Assembly: GCA_027004335.1 (NCBI GenBank)
Contig: JALTID010000224.1
Span: 1-19,128, forward strand
DNA: 19,128 nt
Origin: a bacterium
GTDB taxonomy: Bacteria; JALSQH01
Direction: 5' to 3'
This document shows positions 6,488 to 14,717 of the stretch, piece after piece. Every line of letters starts with the position of its first letter. The stretch's first letter is position 1. The position numbers were made by a program, and so were the translations under genes. The notes below the pieces were generated by a model. It had not been told where the DNA came from. It did no database searches and saw only the letters and a program-made list of their open reading frames with translations.

Positions 6488-7769
6488 TCTCTTACTTTTG
6501 CTGGTGCAGTTAGTCAGTGCCGGCACAGATTTTATTTTTACACCTGTTGAGAGCTATCATTTTTCAAATAACCTGCTTGATTCTGGAGGCTGGCTTGATG
6601 ACAGGGAGGATTATCTTGCTTCAGGTTTTGGACTTACCACTTCACCTGAGAGTAAAGATTTTTCCCTGAATATTCTTTTTGAATATGTAAAGGGCTCAGT
6701 TGTTCACAGAACATTTCCTGTAATTAACGAACAAATCAAATTCTCATACCCTTTTTACAAGAAAAGCTCAAAACCATTCGTAAGAATGTACTTCAACAGG
6801 ATTTTTTACAGAGTTCAGATAAGGAATTTTACCCTCATCGCTGGACTCTTTCCCCTTCATATTTCACCTGTTTCTATTCAATCGGATCTCCTGGGAGTTA
6901 AACTTAATTTTAAAAAACCAGGTAGTTCCTTTTTCTCAGGAGGGCTGAGTGTTGGGAGATTCCAGGAAAATATTGAGTATGGCGAGGGATGGGTTATAGA
7001 TATGGGGGAAAGTCAAGGGTATTACACCCCTGGAAGTGTTACTCCTTTCTATTTTATACCTGAGTTGCGGTTTTCATATAAAGTTGTAAGTGCTTTTTTA
7101 TACTATGCTATGAGCAACCAACTTGATAATTATGGCCTTACTATTTTTGTAGATTTAAAAAAATTAAAGCTGGCAGGGGGAACTGCAACTTCAGAACTTG
7201 GCTCTCCTTCTTCAACAGGATTTGCTGTTTATGGTAGAGCTGCTTATATACCTCATAAAAATATTTTGATTTTCCTTTTTTATGGAGAATCTTCAGGCTA
7301 CGATTACAAGCTTCACTGGCATGATAAGCAGTACTTTTACAGAGCACCAGCAGGAGGATTAAATGGAGGCTATATCCTGGGCAGAGAATTAAAAGGTTTC
7401 TCATCCCTGAGAATTCTTTCAGGTTCCACCGAGTATGTGAAAAAAGTTTTTAATCTGACTGCTTCGCTTTATTTTTACTGGAATAACACCATAGATTACA
7501 TGTTTGAATTTAATGATTACAATGTGCCAAAACCTTGTTTCCTTGGAAGTGAGGGGAACATATCAGTGGATGTTAAATTTAATAATGTATTTTTTAGCCT
7601 GAAATATGGGATTTTCTTCCCCGCGGGGGGATGGAAGAATTTGATCCTGGATGCCCTTTTCTGGCACTACAGGGAAACTTATGGGTATGAAAGAGCCATT
7701 GAGGAGGGAGAGAGCTATGATTTTTCGCCACCGGTGGAATTGATTTTGAGCGGGGGGATTGAGTTTTGA
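6447..7769 (+). CDS. Putative outer-membrane beta-barrel protein, 440 aa
   Basis: I do not recognise a named family. The N-terminus is a signal peptide with a leucine core (residues 14-22) and a likely cleavage after LVSA at residue 25. The mature chain is rich in alternating hydrophobic/polar strands with many Tyr and Phe, glycine-rich turns, no membrane helix and almost no cysteine. It ends in the strand LILSGGIEF with a terminal Phe, the usual BAM-recognition signature of outer-membrane proteins. The frame is open further upstream, but the ATG at 6447, preceded by GAGGGAG, is the first that gives a sensible signal peptide. TTG codons just after it are alternatives. It overlaps the end of the lipoprotein gene by 41 bases and the next gene by 4, so all three are probably translated together. 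Porin or secretion role is inference. Confidence 0.68.
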   Translation: MYSLILRNFLTVSSLLLLLVQLVSAGTDFIFTPVESYHFSNNLLDSGGWLDDREDYLASGFGLTTSPESKDFSLNILFEYVKGSVVHRTFPVINEQIKFSYPFYKKSSKPFVRMYFNRIFYRVQIRNFTLIAGLFPLHISPVSIQSDLLGVKLNFKKPGSSFFSGGLSVGRFQENIEYGEGWVIDMGESQGYYTPGSVTPFYFIPELRFSYKVVSAFLYYAMSNQLDNYGLTIFVDLKKLKLAGGTATSELGSPSSTGFAVYGRAAYIPHKNILIFLFYGESSGYDYKLHWHDKQYFYRAPAGGLNGGYILGRELKGFSSLRILSGSTEYVKKVFNLTASLYFYWNNTIDYMFEFNDYNVPKPCFLGSEGNISVDVKFNNVFFSLKYGIFFPAGGWKNLILDALFWHYRETYGYERAIEEGESYDFSPPVELILSGGIEF

Positions 7770-8950
7770 AAAATCTGGTTATTTTCATGGCCATTATATT
7801 GTGGGGAACATCTTTATTTGCAGGCTGGACAGATACAGCACCAGAACATATTTTCATGTTTGATCTTAGTTACAGAACTGATACCGTGAGGCATCTATTT
7901 GATAATAAAGGTAATCTGGTCAATCTTTCTCCAGATATAGCCTTTTACGACTCCAGTGAAAGATGGCAGGGGACTCTAAGAATTCCCGCCCTTAACCAGG
8001 AAACGATTGGACTCTACCAGGTTATGTATGGTGTAACTGATAGTCTTACCCTTGCTCTGGTGATACCGCATATTATTTCTACCTGGACAAAACTTAATCT
8101 ACAGTGGCTACCGGGAGATTTTGATCCATCTCTTGGAAGATCCATGACCATGGAGGATTTTTGCCTCTATATTGAAAGCATGGGACAGCCGTGTCCCCAT
8201 GAGTGGAGGGGTAAAGATAACCAGTTAGGAGATATTATCGTGGGGCTAAGGTACAGATTTTACATGAGGAAGAATTTTAAACTTGCATTTATGGGTTTTA
8301 TAAGTACCAGAACTGGAAACCCTGGTGATCCAGAGAAACTTGGCGCCGTCGGTACCACAGGGTATGAGTATGGGAGCAACGGTGATCTGGGGTTCTATTT
8401 CATAGGGGAAAAGGATTTCAGGAGAATCGCCCTGAATGGAGAGATATTTTATGAACCCTTTTATACAAGAGATTGGAGCGCTCCCGAGGGGAAGTTGAAT
8501 CCTCTACTTCTTAACAATGCTTCTTATGTGGGGAAGGTTTATAAAATTAAGCCTGGGGATTTTTATGGCTTTGCTATGGGAACTGATTTCACTATTGTGA
8601 GAGGTTCAGAGAAAACCACATGGTTAACCAGAGGGAACCCTGAAATGCAGAAATCTCTACCTGTTCTGTGGCTTCTCTCCCTCTCCTTTAAAAGGACATG
8701 GGGCTTGCCTGATAAATTTTACTCTCATTCTGAAGTCTTTGATAGAGAGATGGAGTTATCTCACTACTGGAAATTAAAAAATACTCTCCAGGTTGTTTCA
8801 ACTTTTAGTTTCTTCCGGCTTGGGGTTCCTCTGGATTTGTATGGTACATATTCTGATCAGGAGCTTCTTGGTGGAAGAGGCTATATGCCTTTGAAAGAGT
8901 GGGGGATAGGGGCTCATCTTTACTATTCCCTTGATATATGGCCGTTGTGA
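7766..8950 (+). CDS. Putative outer-membrane beta-barrel protein, 394 aa (MetA/phenol-degradation barrel-like)
   Basis: A secreted protein with signal MKNLVIFMAIILWGTSLFA, probably cut before GW at residue 20. The text YQVMYGVTDSLTLALVIPH followed by GDIIVGLRYRFY and a strand-turn pattern (LAFMGFISTRTGNPGDP, then GDLGFYFIGEKDF) resembles the 'MetA-pathway of phenol degradation' barrel family (PF13557), whose members are mostly uncharacterised outer-membrane proteins; the match is loose. It ends YYSLDIWPL rather than in Phe. The start is TTG at 7766, whose last two bases form part of the TGA of the upstream gene, with a G-run ribosome-binding site about 7 bases before. The first ATG (codon 8) would cut the signal peptide. 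Last gene of the three-gene envelope cassette. Transport role is inference. Confidence 0.65.
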   Translation: MKNLVIFMAIILWGTSLFAGWTDTAPEHIFMFDLSYRTDTVRHLFDNKGNLVNLSPDIAFYDSSERWQGTLRIPALNQETIGLYQVMYGVTDSLTLALVIPHIISTWTKLNLQWLPGDFDPSLGRSMTMEDFCLYIESMGQPCPHEWRGKDNQLGDIIVGLRYRFYMRKNFKLAFMGFISTRTGNPGDPEKLGAVGTTGYEYGSNGDLGFYFIGEKDFRRIALNGEIFYEPFYTRDWSAPEGKLNPLLLNNASYVGKVYKIKPGDFYGFAMGTDFTIVRGSEKTTWLTRGNPEMQKSLPVLWLLSLSFKRTWGLPDKFYSHSEVFDREMELSHYWKLKNTLQVVSTFSFFRLGVPLDLYGTYSDQELLGGRGYMPLKEWGIGAHLYYSLDIWPL

Positions 8951-9321
8951 AGAGATATAGAGAGGTGATCCGCCATTTTTGTTCCTCTGACCAATTTAAG
9001 AGTTTCTTCCCTACTAGAGAATCATGGAACAATTCTTCCTGCTTTTTTCAATTTTGGGAAGTTTCTTTCTGAGAATTTCTTTAATCTATAAGTAAGGGAT
9101 ATCTCTTGACCAGCTTAAGCTGTAACTTTGACTTTTCTTCAACTTCCCCTGTGGTTACACAATCAATATAGAGAGATGTGGTTTTACAGAGAGGAAGTTA
9201 AGAAGAAGATTGAGGAGAAGTTGATATTGAGGTAGGGGTTCAGACTGGAATATTTTGCCCTTTTCACTTCTTGACATACCTCTGTGAGACTATATAATTA
9301 AGTGAAACACAGGAGTATTGT
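8951..9321. other. 371-bp intergenic region with long imperfect inverted repeat
   Basis: I see no gene here. Between 9026 and 9048 an imperfect palindrome GGAACAATTCTTCC is followed by T6 and could be a weak terminator for the envelope cassette. CAGCTTAAGCTG at 9111-9122 is a perfect 12-bp palindrome. At 9132-9161 and 9176-9208 two arms of about 30 bases form an imperfect inverted repeat (left arm contains CTTCAACTTCC, right arm GGAAGTTAAGAAG) around an A/T-rich loop. The promoter for the downstream operon occupies 9271-9298. A 19-codon frame at 9177-9236 has no ribosome-binding site and is not called. Confidence 0.5.
9271..9298 (+). promoter_or_regulatory. Consensus sigma70-type promoter of the yceD-rpmF-fab operon
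   Basis: TTGACA (9271-9276) and TATAAT (9293-9298) both match the consensus exactly, with a 16-base spacer. Transcription should begin near 9305, leaving a leader of about 17 bases with AGGAG at 9311-9315 ahead of the yceD ATG at 9322. The leader is too short for a riboswitch. This is the strongest promoter I can see in the window, fitting a ribosomal-protein and lipid-synthesis operon. Confidence 0.85.
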
Positions 9322-9861
9322 ATGAAGATACTGGTAGAAGATATCCCCGGAGAAGGGTTAAAATTAGATTTCACTCTTTCCAGCAACTGGGTCAGAGAAA
9401 GGGTAGAGGGCCCTGGTGATGATTTTAAATTCGCCGGTGATATAACTGTAAGTGTGGAACTTCACAAGTCTAAGAACGGGATAAAAGTTAGCGGAAATTA
9501 TTCAGCCATAGCTGATTTAATTTGCCCGAAGTGCCTTGATCCTTTTACATCCCCGATTGAAGGGAGTTTTAAGATAAGATTGATGCCTGAGACTTTTTTA
9601 TCCAGAAAAAAGGAAATTCGCCTCTCATACCGGGACCTTGATGTGGAGTATTTTGATGGTGTTGTAGTAGATCTGGAGGCGATCATCCTTTCAGAGTTGG
9701 TGGTAAATTTCCCCCATGACAAACTGTGCAGGGAGGATTGCAAAGGACTCTGCCCCGTATGTGGAGCCAACTGGAATTACGAAACCTGTGAGCATATGGG
9801 AACTTATCATGGAATACACAATTCTCTTGGGATTTACCTTAAGAATGCTTTGAAATATTGA
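9322..9861 (+). CDS. yceD: YceD/DUF177 family protein (rRNA/L32-linked)
   Basis: A 179-residue cytoplasmic protein of the DUF177 family, which is almost always encoded directly before rpmF and in plants and E. coli is linked to 23S rRNA processing or accumulation. The family cysteines are visible: CPKC at 68-71 and the C-terminal set C-x3-C-x3-C-x2-C at 136-147 (LCREDCKGLCPVCGANWN), with another Cys at 156, suggesting metal binding. The acidic middle DLDVEYFDG and LEAIILSELVVNFP are also typical. First gene after the consensus promoter; the ATG at 9322 has AGGAG upstream. rpmF starts 14 bases after its stop. Molecular role remains unclear even in studied organisms. Confidence 0.9.
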   Translation: MKILVEDIPGEGLKLDFTLSSNWVRERVEGPGDDFKFAGDITVSVELHKSKNGIKVSGNYSAIADLICPKCLDPFTSPIEGSFKIRLMPETFLSRKKEIRLSYRDLDVEYFDGVVVDLEAIILSELVVNFPHDKLCREDCKGLCPVCGANWNYETCEHMGTYHGIHNSLGIYLKNALKY

Positions 9862-9875
9862 TAAAGGAGAATAAA

Positions 9876-10058
9876 ATGGCTGTACCAAGAAGGAAAACTT
9901 CCAAATCTAGGCAGGGTAAAAGAAGAAGTCATCTTGCCATTAAAAGGCCATTCTATATTACATGTCCCAACTGTGGAGAACCTATTTTGCCTAATAGAGT
10001 GTGTCCCCACTGTGGTTATTATAAGGGGAAAAAAGTCCTCAATCTGGAGGAGGAATAA
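9876..10058 (+). CDS. rpmF: Large ribosomal subunit protein bL32
   Basis: The 60-residue protein opens with the standard MAVPRRKTSKSRQGKRRSH and ends in a zinc ribbon with cysteines at 30, 33, 43 and 46 (CPNC and CPHC), so it is the zinc-binding C+ form. It is part of the 50S subunit. The start is the ATG at 9876 with AAAGGAG (9863-9869) in front; the frame is open six codons further upstream, but that would bury the ribosome-binding site. It lies between yceD and fabK. In many bacteria plsX and fabH come next; here they are missing. Confidence 0.97.
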   Translation: MAVPRRKTSKSRQGKRRSHLAIKRPFYITCPNCGEPILPNRVCPHCGYYKGKKVLNLEEE

Positions 10059-10075
10059 ATTAAAAGGGGATTAAT

Positions 10076-11041
10076 GTGGTTTTTAAAACCCGGGTTACAG
10101 AGACCCTGGGGATCAGGTACCCCATTTTTCAGGGGGGGATGGCCTGGGCAAGCAACGCAGAGCTTGTGGCTGCTGTATCGGATGCCGGAGGTCTGGGAAT
10201 ACTCGGGGCAGGGGGCATGTCTGCAAAAGAATTATCCCTTCAAATTGACAGAATTAGAAAACTAACTGATAAGCCGTTTGGTGTGAATCTTTATTATTTA
10301 AATCCACAAATTGAGGAACAAAAAAGAGTGGTTCTTGATAAAAAACCACCTGTTGTAACTGTGGGGGCAGGGAACCCCGGAAAGGATATCCCTCTTTTTA
10401 AAGAATCTGGTATTACTGTCATGCCTGTTGTAGCAACCGTGGATTATGGCAGGCGGATGGAGAAACTTGGGGCTGATATTCTTATTGCAGAGGGTTATGA
10501 GGCTGGAGGACATGTGGGGGAAATTACAACCCTTACGCTTGTGCCTCAGTTGATTGATAAAGTTTCTATTCCAGTAGTAGCTGCCGGAGGGATTGCTGAT
10601 GGAAGAGGCCTTGTTGCTGCTTTTGCTCTCGGTGCAGAAGGTATTCAGATGGGAACAAGGTTTCTGGCATCGGAAGAATGTCACATTCATAAAAATTATA
10701 AGGATGCAATTTTAAAAGCTAAGGATAGAAGTACAATTGTTACCGGTCATCCCTCTGGAGTAAAAGTACGGGTTATAAAGAATCAACTTGCCAGAAAGTT
10801 TGTGGAAAGGGTTGAAGAAGGTGCTTCTCTTGAAGAATTGGAAGTTCTGGGAATGGGTGCTTTGAGGAAAGCTGTTCTTTTAGGGGATACTGAGATGGGT
10901 TCTCTTATGGCGGGTCAGATCGCAGGGTTAATCTCTGATATTAAACCTGCTGCCAGAATAATTGAAGATATAATTGCAGAAGCTATGGATGTTGTATTAA
11001 AATTATATAATACCCTCTACAGGGAGGAGAAAAATGGGTAA
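10076..11041 (+). CDS. fabK: Enoyl-[acyl-carrier-protein] reductase II (FMN)
   Basis: A 321-residue 2-nitropropane-dioxygenase-like TIM barrel that performs the last reduction of each fatty-acid elongation cycle with FMN and NAD(P)H. Typical signatures are YPIFQGGMAW (15-24), DAGGLGILGAG (36-46), KPFGVNLYY (66-74), EGYEAGGHVGE (139-149) with the catalytic-site His146, AAGGIADGRG and the phosphate loop AFALGAEGIQMGTRF. The GHVGE motif and the fab context favour FabK over nitronate monooxygenase. The start is GTG at 10076 with AAAAGGGGA at 10062-10070; an ATG two bases upstream is in another frame and is misleading. It overlaps fabD by 8 bases. As FabK is the only enoyl reductase seen here, triclosan insensitivity is likely (known for the family). 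Confidence 0.93.
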   Translation: MVFKTRVTETLGIRYPIFQGGMAWASNAELVAAVSDAGGLGILGAGGMSAKELSLQIDRIRKLTDKPFGVNLYYLNPQIEEQKRVVLDKKPPVVTVGAGNPGKDIPLFKESGITVMPVVATVDYGRRMEKLGADILIAEGYEAGGHVGEITTLTLVPQLIDKVSIPVVAAGGIADGRGLVAAFALGAEGIQMGTRFLASEECHIHKNYKDAILKAKDRSTIVTGHPSGVKVRVIKNQLARKFVERVEEGASLEELEVLGMGALRKAVLLGDTEMGSLMAGQIAGLISDIKPAARIIEDIIAEAMDVVLKLYNTLYREEKNG

Positions 11042-11996
11042 AATTGCATTTATTTTTCCAGGACAGGGTGCTCAGTATGTGGGGATGGGGAAAGATTTTT
11101 ACGATAAATTTGATTCATTCAAAAAGATTATTGACAGGGTGAATGAGATCCTTGATATTCCTCTCAAGGAAAAGATTCTAAATGGCCCTACTGAGCAACT
11201 TACTCTTACCGAGAATACACAACCTGCTGTACTTTCTGTAAGTTATGCTGTTTATGCTACTTTAGAAGAAGAAGGGCTCTTAAATATTGAGCCAGATTTT
11301 GTGCTGGGGCACAGTCTGGGTGAGTACACTGCTCTTGTGGTTTCAGAGTCTCTGAAATATGAAGATGCTCTTCCTCTTGTGCGGGATAGGGGGAAGTTTA
11401 TGCAGGAGGCTGTTCCAGCAGATGTTGGTGCGATGGCTGCCATAATGGGACTTGCTCCTTCCAGAGTTGAGGCCCTGTGCTGGGAGGAGGGTGGTGAGGA
11501 TAAGATAGTTGTACCGGCGAATTATAACAGTCCCAATCAGATTGTTGTTGCTGGAGTCAAAGAAGCTGTAGAAAGAGTGGTTGGAAGGGCAAAAGATGAA
11601 GGTGCAAAGAGGGTGGTTTATCTTGATGTGAGTGCCCCTTTTCATACCCCTCTTATGAAAGCAGCTGCGGAGAAGCTAAAGGAAAGACTGGAAGAAACAG
11701 AGTTTTCAGATTTAAAATACCCTCTGCTGGCGAATGTTGATGCGAGGATACATACGGATAAGAATGATGTACCCAATCTCCTCTACTTTCAGATTTTTTC
11801 TCCAGTGAGGTGGCAGCAATCTATTGAATTACTAAAAAATGAAGGAGTTACTCATTTCCTTGAAATTGGACCGGGCAGAACGCTTGTGGGACTTATAAGA
11901 AGTATCTACCCAGAAGCTAAATTATACAATGTTGCAAAGACGACCCAGCTCAAGGGGGTAAAAGAATTTCTTGATAGTGTTGAAAAGGATGCTTGA
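11034..11996 (+). CDS. fabD: Malonyl-CoA:ACP transacylase
   Basis: A 320-residue enzyme that moves malonyl from CoA to acyl carrier protein, feeding fatty-acid elongation. It has the N-terminal FPGQGAQYVGMG (8-19), the nucleophile elbow GHSLGEYTAL with Ser94, the malonate-binding arginine region LVRDRGKFMQ (115-124), NYNSPNQIVVAG (163-174), the catalytic His204 in APFHTPLM, and the C-terminal EIGPGRTL. Length is standard (about 310). The ATG overlaps the end of fabK and has AGGGAGGAG in front. Its stop overlaps the fabG start. Its substrate acceptor, acpP, is encoded two genes downstream. Confidence 0.97.
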   Translation: MGKIAFIFPGQGAQYVGMGKDFYDKFDSFKKIIDRVNEILDIPLKEKILNGPTEQLTLTENTQPAVLSVSYAVYATLEEEGLLNIEPDFVLGHSLGEYTALVVSESLKYEDALPLVRDRGKFMQEAVPADVGAMAAIMGLAPSRVEALCWEEGGEDKIVVPANYNSPNQIVVAGVKEAVERVVGRAKDEGAKRVVYLDVSAPFHTPLMKAAAEKLKERLEETEFSDLKYPLLANVDARIHTDKNDVPNLLYFQIFSPVRWQQSIELLKNEGVTHFLEIGPGRTLVGLIRSIYPEAKLYNVAKTTQLKGVKEFLDSVEKDA

Positions 11997-12726
11997 GGAT
12001 AAAGTTATTCTTGTTACAGGGGGAGCCAGAGGGATAGGAAAAGCTATCTCTTTATCTGTGGCTGAGGCGGGGGGGAAGGTTTATATAAATTACAGAAAAT
12101 CGGAGAAGGAGGCCAGGTCTCTTAGGAAGCAAATTGTTAGAGATGATGGTAAAGCTGAGATAGTAAGATTTGATGTTTCTGTTGAGGAAGAAGTGAAGGA
12201 AAGTATTAGAAATGTAATAAAAACTGAAGGTAGGATTGATGGTCTTGTTAACAATGCAGGAGTTACTTTAAATGCTTTGCTTCCCATTAGTAGTGCTGAG
12301 AGAATAGAGGAGTTGCTGCGAATTAATCTTATGGGGACCATTTTTTGTTCCAAGCACATTTTAAAAGGCATGTTGAAAAAGGGTGGAAGTATTGTTAATA
12401 TAACTTCAGTTGTTGGTGAGACAGGTAATCCGGGGCAGAGTGTATATGCTGCAGCAAAGGGTGGTATAATAAGTTTTACCAAAGCCCTTGCCAGAGAGGT
12501 TGCCCCCAGGAATGTTAGGGTTAACGCAGTCTCCCCGGGATATATTGAGAGCGGGATGACAGAGAGTATTCCGGATAACCTGCGGGAAGAGATGAAGAAA
12601 TTGATCCCCATGGGAAGATTTGGAAAGGCTGAAGAAGTTGCCAGAGTAGTACTATTTTTGTTGTCAGATATGAGCAGTTATATTACAGGTGAAGTTTTAA
12701 AAGTAAATGGTGGACTTTATATGTAG
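11989..12726 (+). CDS. fabG: 3-oxoacyl-[acyl-carrier-protein] reductase
   Basis: A 245-residue short-chain dehydrogenase that reduces 3-oxoacyl-ACP with NADPH. The Rossmann motif is TGGARGIG (10-17), followed by FDVS (61-64), NNAG (88-91), Asn113, Ser140 (NITS), and the YxxxK pair Tyr153/Lys157. The SPGYIESGM loop and the C-terminal VNGGLYM complete the fold. I use the ATG at 11989, which gives the family's usual length and [12 protein letters not shown] start and overlaps fabD by 8 bases. In-frame TTG/GTG codons up to 18 bases earlier are possible. There is no good ribosome-binding site at that ATG, consistent with coupling to fabD. Context makes FabG far more likely than other SDRs. Confidence 0.94.
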   Translation: MLEDKVILVTGGARGIGKAISLSVAEAGGKVYINYRKSEKEARSLRKQIVRDDGKAEIVRFDVSVEEEVKESIRNVIKTEGRIDGLVNNAGVTLNALLPISSAERIEELLRINLMGTIFCSKHILKGMLKKGGSIVNITSVVGETGNPGQSVYAAAKGGIISFTKALAREVAPRNVRVNAVSPGYIESGMTESIPDNLREEMKKLIPMGRFGKAEEVARVVLFLLSDMSSYITGEVLKVNGGLYM

Positions 12727-12734
12727 AAAGGAGG
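12727..12734 (+). promoter_or_regulatory. Strong Shine-Dalgarno site for acpP
   Basis: AAAGGAGG directly after the fabG stop and 6 bases before the acpP ATG is a full match to the anti-SD core. Its neighbours in the operon have weaker or overlapping sites, which would help ACP reach its normally high abundance. Confidence 0.7.
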
Positions 12735-12740
12735 CTGAGT

Positions 12741-12977
12741 ATGGATGATTTAGAGAAAAAGGTAATTGAGTTAGTGGCTGATGAGTTGGGGATTAATCCA
12801 GAACAGGTTTCCCTTGAATCTTCTTTTGTGGATGACCTTGGTGCAGATTCTCTCTCTATTGTGAGTATGATTATGAGGGTGGATGACGAGTTTGGAATTG
12901 AGATCCCTGAAGAAGACGCTGAGAAGATCCAGAAAGTTAAAGATGTTGTGGAATATCTCAGAGCCAGACTACAATAA
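12741..12977 (+). CDS. acpP: Acyl carrier protein
   Basis: A 78-residue acidic four-helix carrier protein. Ser37 in LGADSL is the 4'-phosphopantetheine attachment site, and helix III reads [13 protein letters not shown] as usual. Helix II is odd: canonical DSLD-x-VE-x-x-M-A reads [11 protein letters not shown], so the two acidic residues after the modified serine are serines and an arginine sits where Ala is common. These positions normally contact FabD, FabG, FabH and the pantetheinyl transferase. Surrounded by fabD/fabG upstream and rpiB downstream; fabF, the common next gene, is absent. It is almost certainly the fatty-acid ACP given the operon, but specialised carrier function cannot be excluded. 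Confidence 0.93.
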   Translation: MDDLEKKVIELVADELGINPEQVSLESSFVDDLGADSLSIVSMIMRVDDEFGIEIPEEDAEKIQKVKDVVEYLRARLQ

Positions 12978-12993
12978 CCTGGAGGATAAATGA

Positions 12994-13452
12994 GTGAAGA
13001 TCGCCATTGGCGCTGATCATGGTGGATTTTCTTTAAAAGAAGCAATAAAAGATTTTTTATCACGGGAGGGGTACGAGGTAATTGATCTGGGTACATACTC
13101 CGAGGAATCTGTGGATTATCCTGATTTTGGTTACAAAGTGGCTGTTGCTGTGGCAAATGGAGAGGCGGAGAAGGGGATAATTATGTGTGGAACGGGGATC
13201 GGGATCAGCATTTCGGCAAATAAGGTAAAGGGGGTAAGGGCTGCCCTGGTTACCAATGAATATATGGCTGAAATGGCAGCGAAACACAACGATGCCAATA
13301 TACTTGCCATGGGAGGCAGGGTTATTACTCCGGAGATAGGTAAAAGGCTTATTAAAGTATGGCTGAGTAATTCCTTTGAGGGTGGTCGGCATCAAAGAAG
13401 GGTAAATAAAATTTCTCTCATAGAAGAAGGAAAATTAGAAGAAAGGAGTTAA
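12994..13452 (+). CDS. rpiB: Ribose-5-phosphate isomerase B
   Basis: A 152-residue RpiB/LacAB-type isomerase that interconverts ribose 5-phosphate and ribulose 5-phosphate. The N-terminus [15 protein letters not shown] contains Asp8-His9. [14 protein letters not shown] carries the catalytic Cys65, and [13 protein letters not shown] contains His98. Full length for the family. The start is GTG at 12994 preceded by GGAGG at 12981-12985. It supplies pentose phosphates for nucleotide synthesis, matching the deaminase and nrdR downstream. The adjacency rpiB-glyA after the fab genes is a known bacterial arrangement. Confidence 0.95.
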   Translation: MKIAIGADHGGFSLKEAIKDFLSREGYEVIDLGTYSEESVDYPDFGYKVAVAVANGEAEKGIIMCGTGIGISISANKVKGVRAALVTNEYMAEMAAKHNDANILAMGGRVITPEIGKRLIKVWLSNSFEGGRHQRRVNKISLIEEGKLEERS

Positions 13453-13454
13453 AG

Positions 13455-14717
13455 GTGGGAATTTTTGCGGACTTAAAAGAGTTTGATCCTGAGGTATATG
13501 ATGCCATCAAAAAAGAATTTGTAAGGCAGGAATCAAATCTTGAATTGATCGCTTCGGAGAATCATGCCAGCTGGCGAGTATTAGTTACCATGGGTCAGGT
13601 GATGAGTAATAAATATGCAGAGGGTTATCCCGGTAAAAGATACTACGGCGGATGTGAGTATGTTGATATAGTGGAGAATCTTGCCATTGAAAGGGCTAAA
13701 AAACTCTTTGGTGTGGATTTTGCCAATGTACAGCCCCACTCAGGAACTCAGGCCAATATGGCAGTTTACCTTGCTGAATTGCAGCCCTGTGACACCATCA
13801 TGGGAATGGATCTTTCCCACGGAGGTCATCTCTCCCATGGAAGTCCCGTTAATTTCTCGGGTCTCTATTTCAAGGTAGTTCATTACGGGGTTAGTAAAGA
13901 GACAGAGACCATTGATTTTGAGCAAGTAAGAACTCTTGCCAGGAAAAATAAGCCAAAAATCATTGTTGTGGGAGCCAGTGCATATCCGAGAATAATTGAT
14001 TTTGCAAAGTTTAGAGAGATAGCAGATGAAGTTGGGTCAAAGCTCCTGGTGGATATTGCCCATATTGCAGGATTGGTGGCAGTGGGAGTGCATCCTACCC
14101 CTGTTCCATATGCCGAATATGTTACCACCACTACCCACAAGACTCTGAGGGGCCCGAGGGGTGGTATGATAATGGGAAAGAAAGAGTATGAGAAGAAAAT
14201 TAACAGCAGAGTCTTCCCGGGAACCCAGGGCGGGCCCATGATGCATGTGATTGCAGCCAAGGCTGTAGCTTTCAAAGAGGCTCTCACAGATGAGTTTAAA
14301 CAGTACCAGGAGCAGATTGTAAAAAATGCCAAGAGACTTGCTGAGAGATTGATGGAAAAGGGTTACAGGCTTATTTCAGGAGGAACAGATAATCACCTGA
14401 TGCTTGTAGATGTAACTCAGAAAGGTTTAACAGGTAAGCAGGCGGAGAATGCTCTTGGCCTTGCAAATATTACGGTGAATAAAAATACGATCCCCTTTGA
14501 AAAGAGGAGCCCATTTGATCCCAGTGGAATAAGGATCGGGACCCCCGCTGTCACCACAAGGGGAATGAAGGAGGAGGAAATGGATCTCATTGCCGATTAC
14601 ATTGATGAGGTTCTTTCAAGTATAGATGATGAGGAGAGAATCAAAAAAGTGGGAGAAAAAGTCAAGGCCCTCTGTGATTCTTTTCCGATTTATAAAGATA
14701 TAATTGAGGAATTATAG
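13455..14717 (+). CDS. glyA: Serine hydroxymethyltransferase
   Basis: A 420-residue PLP enzyme converting serine and tetrahydrofolate to glycine and 5,10-methylene-THF. The sequence follows the family closely: LIASENHAS (31-39), [19 protein letters not shown] (53-71), [15 protein letters not shown], the PLP aspartate in [11 protein letters not shown] (198-207), and the Schiff-base Lys229 in [14 protein letters not shown]. Length is normal. The start is GTG at 13455, two bases after the rpiB stop, with AAAGGAG at 13442-13448. The final G of its TAG is the first base of the next gene's GTG. Its methylene-THF product feeds thymidylate synthesis, a logical link to the dCMP deaminase that follows. 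Confidence 0.98.
   Translation: MGIFADLKEFDPEVYDAIKKEFVRQESNLELIASENHASWRVLVTMGQVMSNKYAEGYPGKRYYGGCEYVDIVENLAIERAKKLFGVDFANVQPHSGTQANMAVYLAELQPCDTIMGMDLSHGGHLSHGSPVNFSGLYFKVVHYGVSKETETIDFEQVRTLARKNKPKIIVVGASAYPRIIDFAKFREIADEVGSKLLVDIAHIAGLVAVGVHPTPVPYAEYVTTTTHKTLRGPRGGMIMGKKEYEKKINSRVFPGTQGGPMMHVIAAKAVAFKEALTDEFKQYQEQIVKNAKRLAERLMEKGYRLISGGTDNHLMLVDVTQKGLTGKQAENALGLANITVNKNTIPFEKRSPFDPSGIRIGTPAVTTRGMKEEEMDLIADYIDEVLSSIDDEERIKKVGEKVKALCDSFPIYKDIIEEL

Noticed and set aside
9177-9236. 19-codon frame in the intergenic region
   Set aside because: Too short, no ribosome-binding site and largely made of the inverted-repeat arm.
9301-9321. Riboswitch or attenuator in the yceD leader
   Set aside because: The predicted leader after the consensus promoter is only about 17 bases, too short for a structured element.
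10074-10265. Frame starting at an ATG two bases before the fabK GTG
   Set aside because: Its product has no FabK motifs and shares the ribosome-binding site of the real gene.
10076-11041. Nitronate monooxygenase instead of FabK
   Set aside because: The fold is shared, but the GHVGE motif and the position between rpmF and fabD favour the enoyl-ACP reductase.
12090-12611. 173-codon minus-strand frame opposite fabG
   Set aside because: FabG catalytic residues are complete on the plus strand; the opposite frame is a composition shadow.
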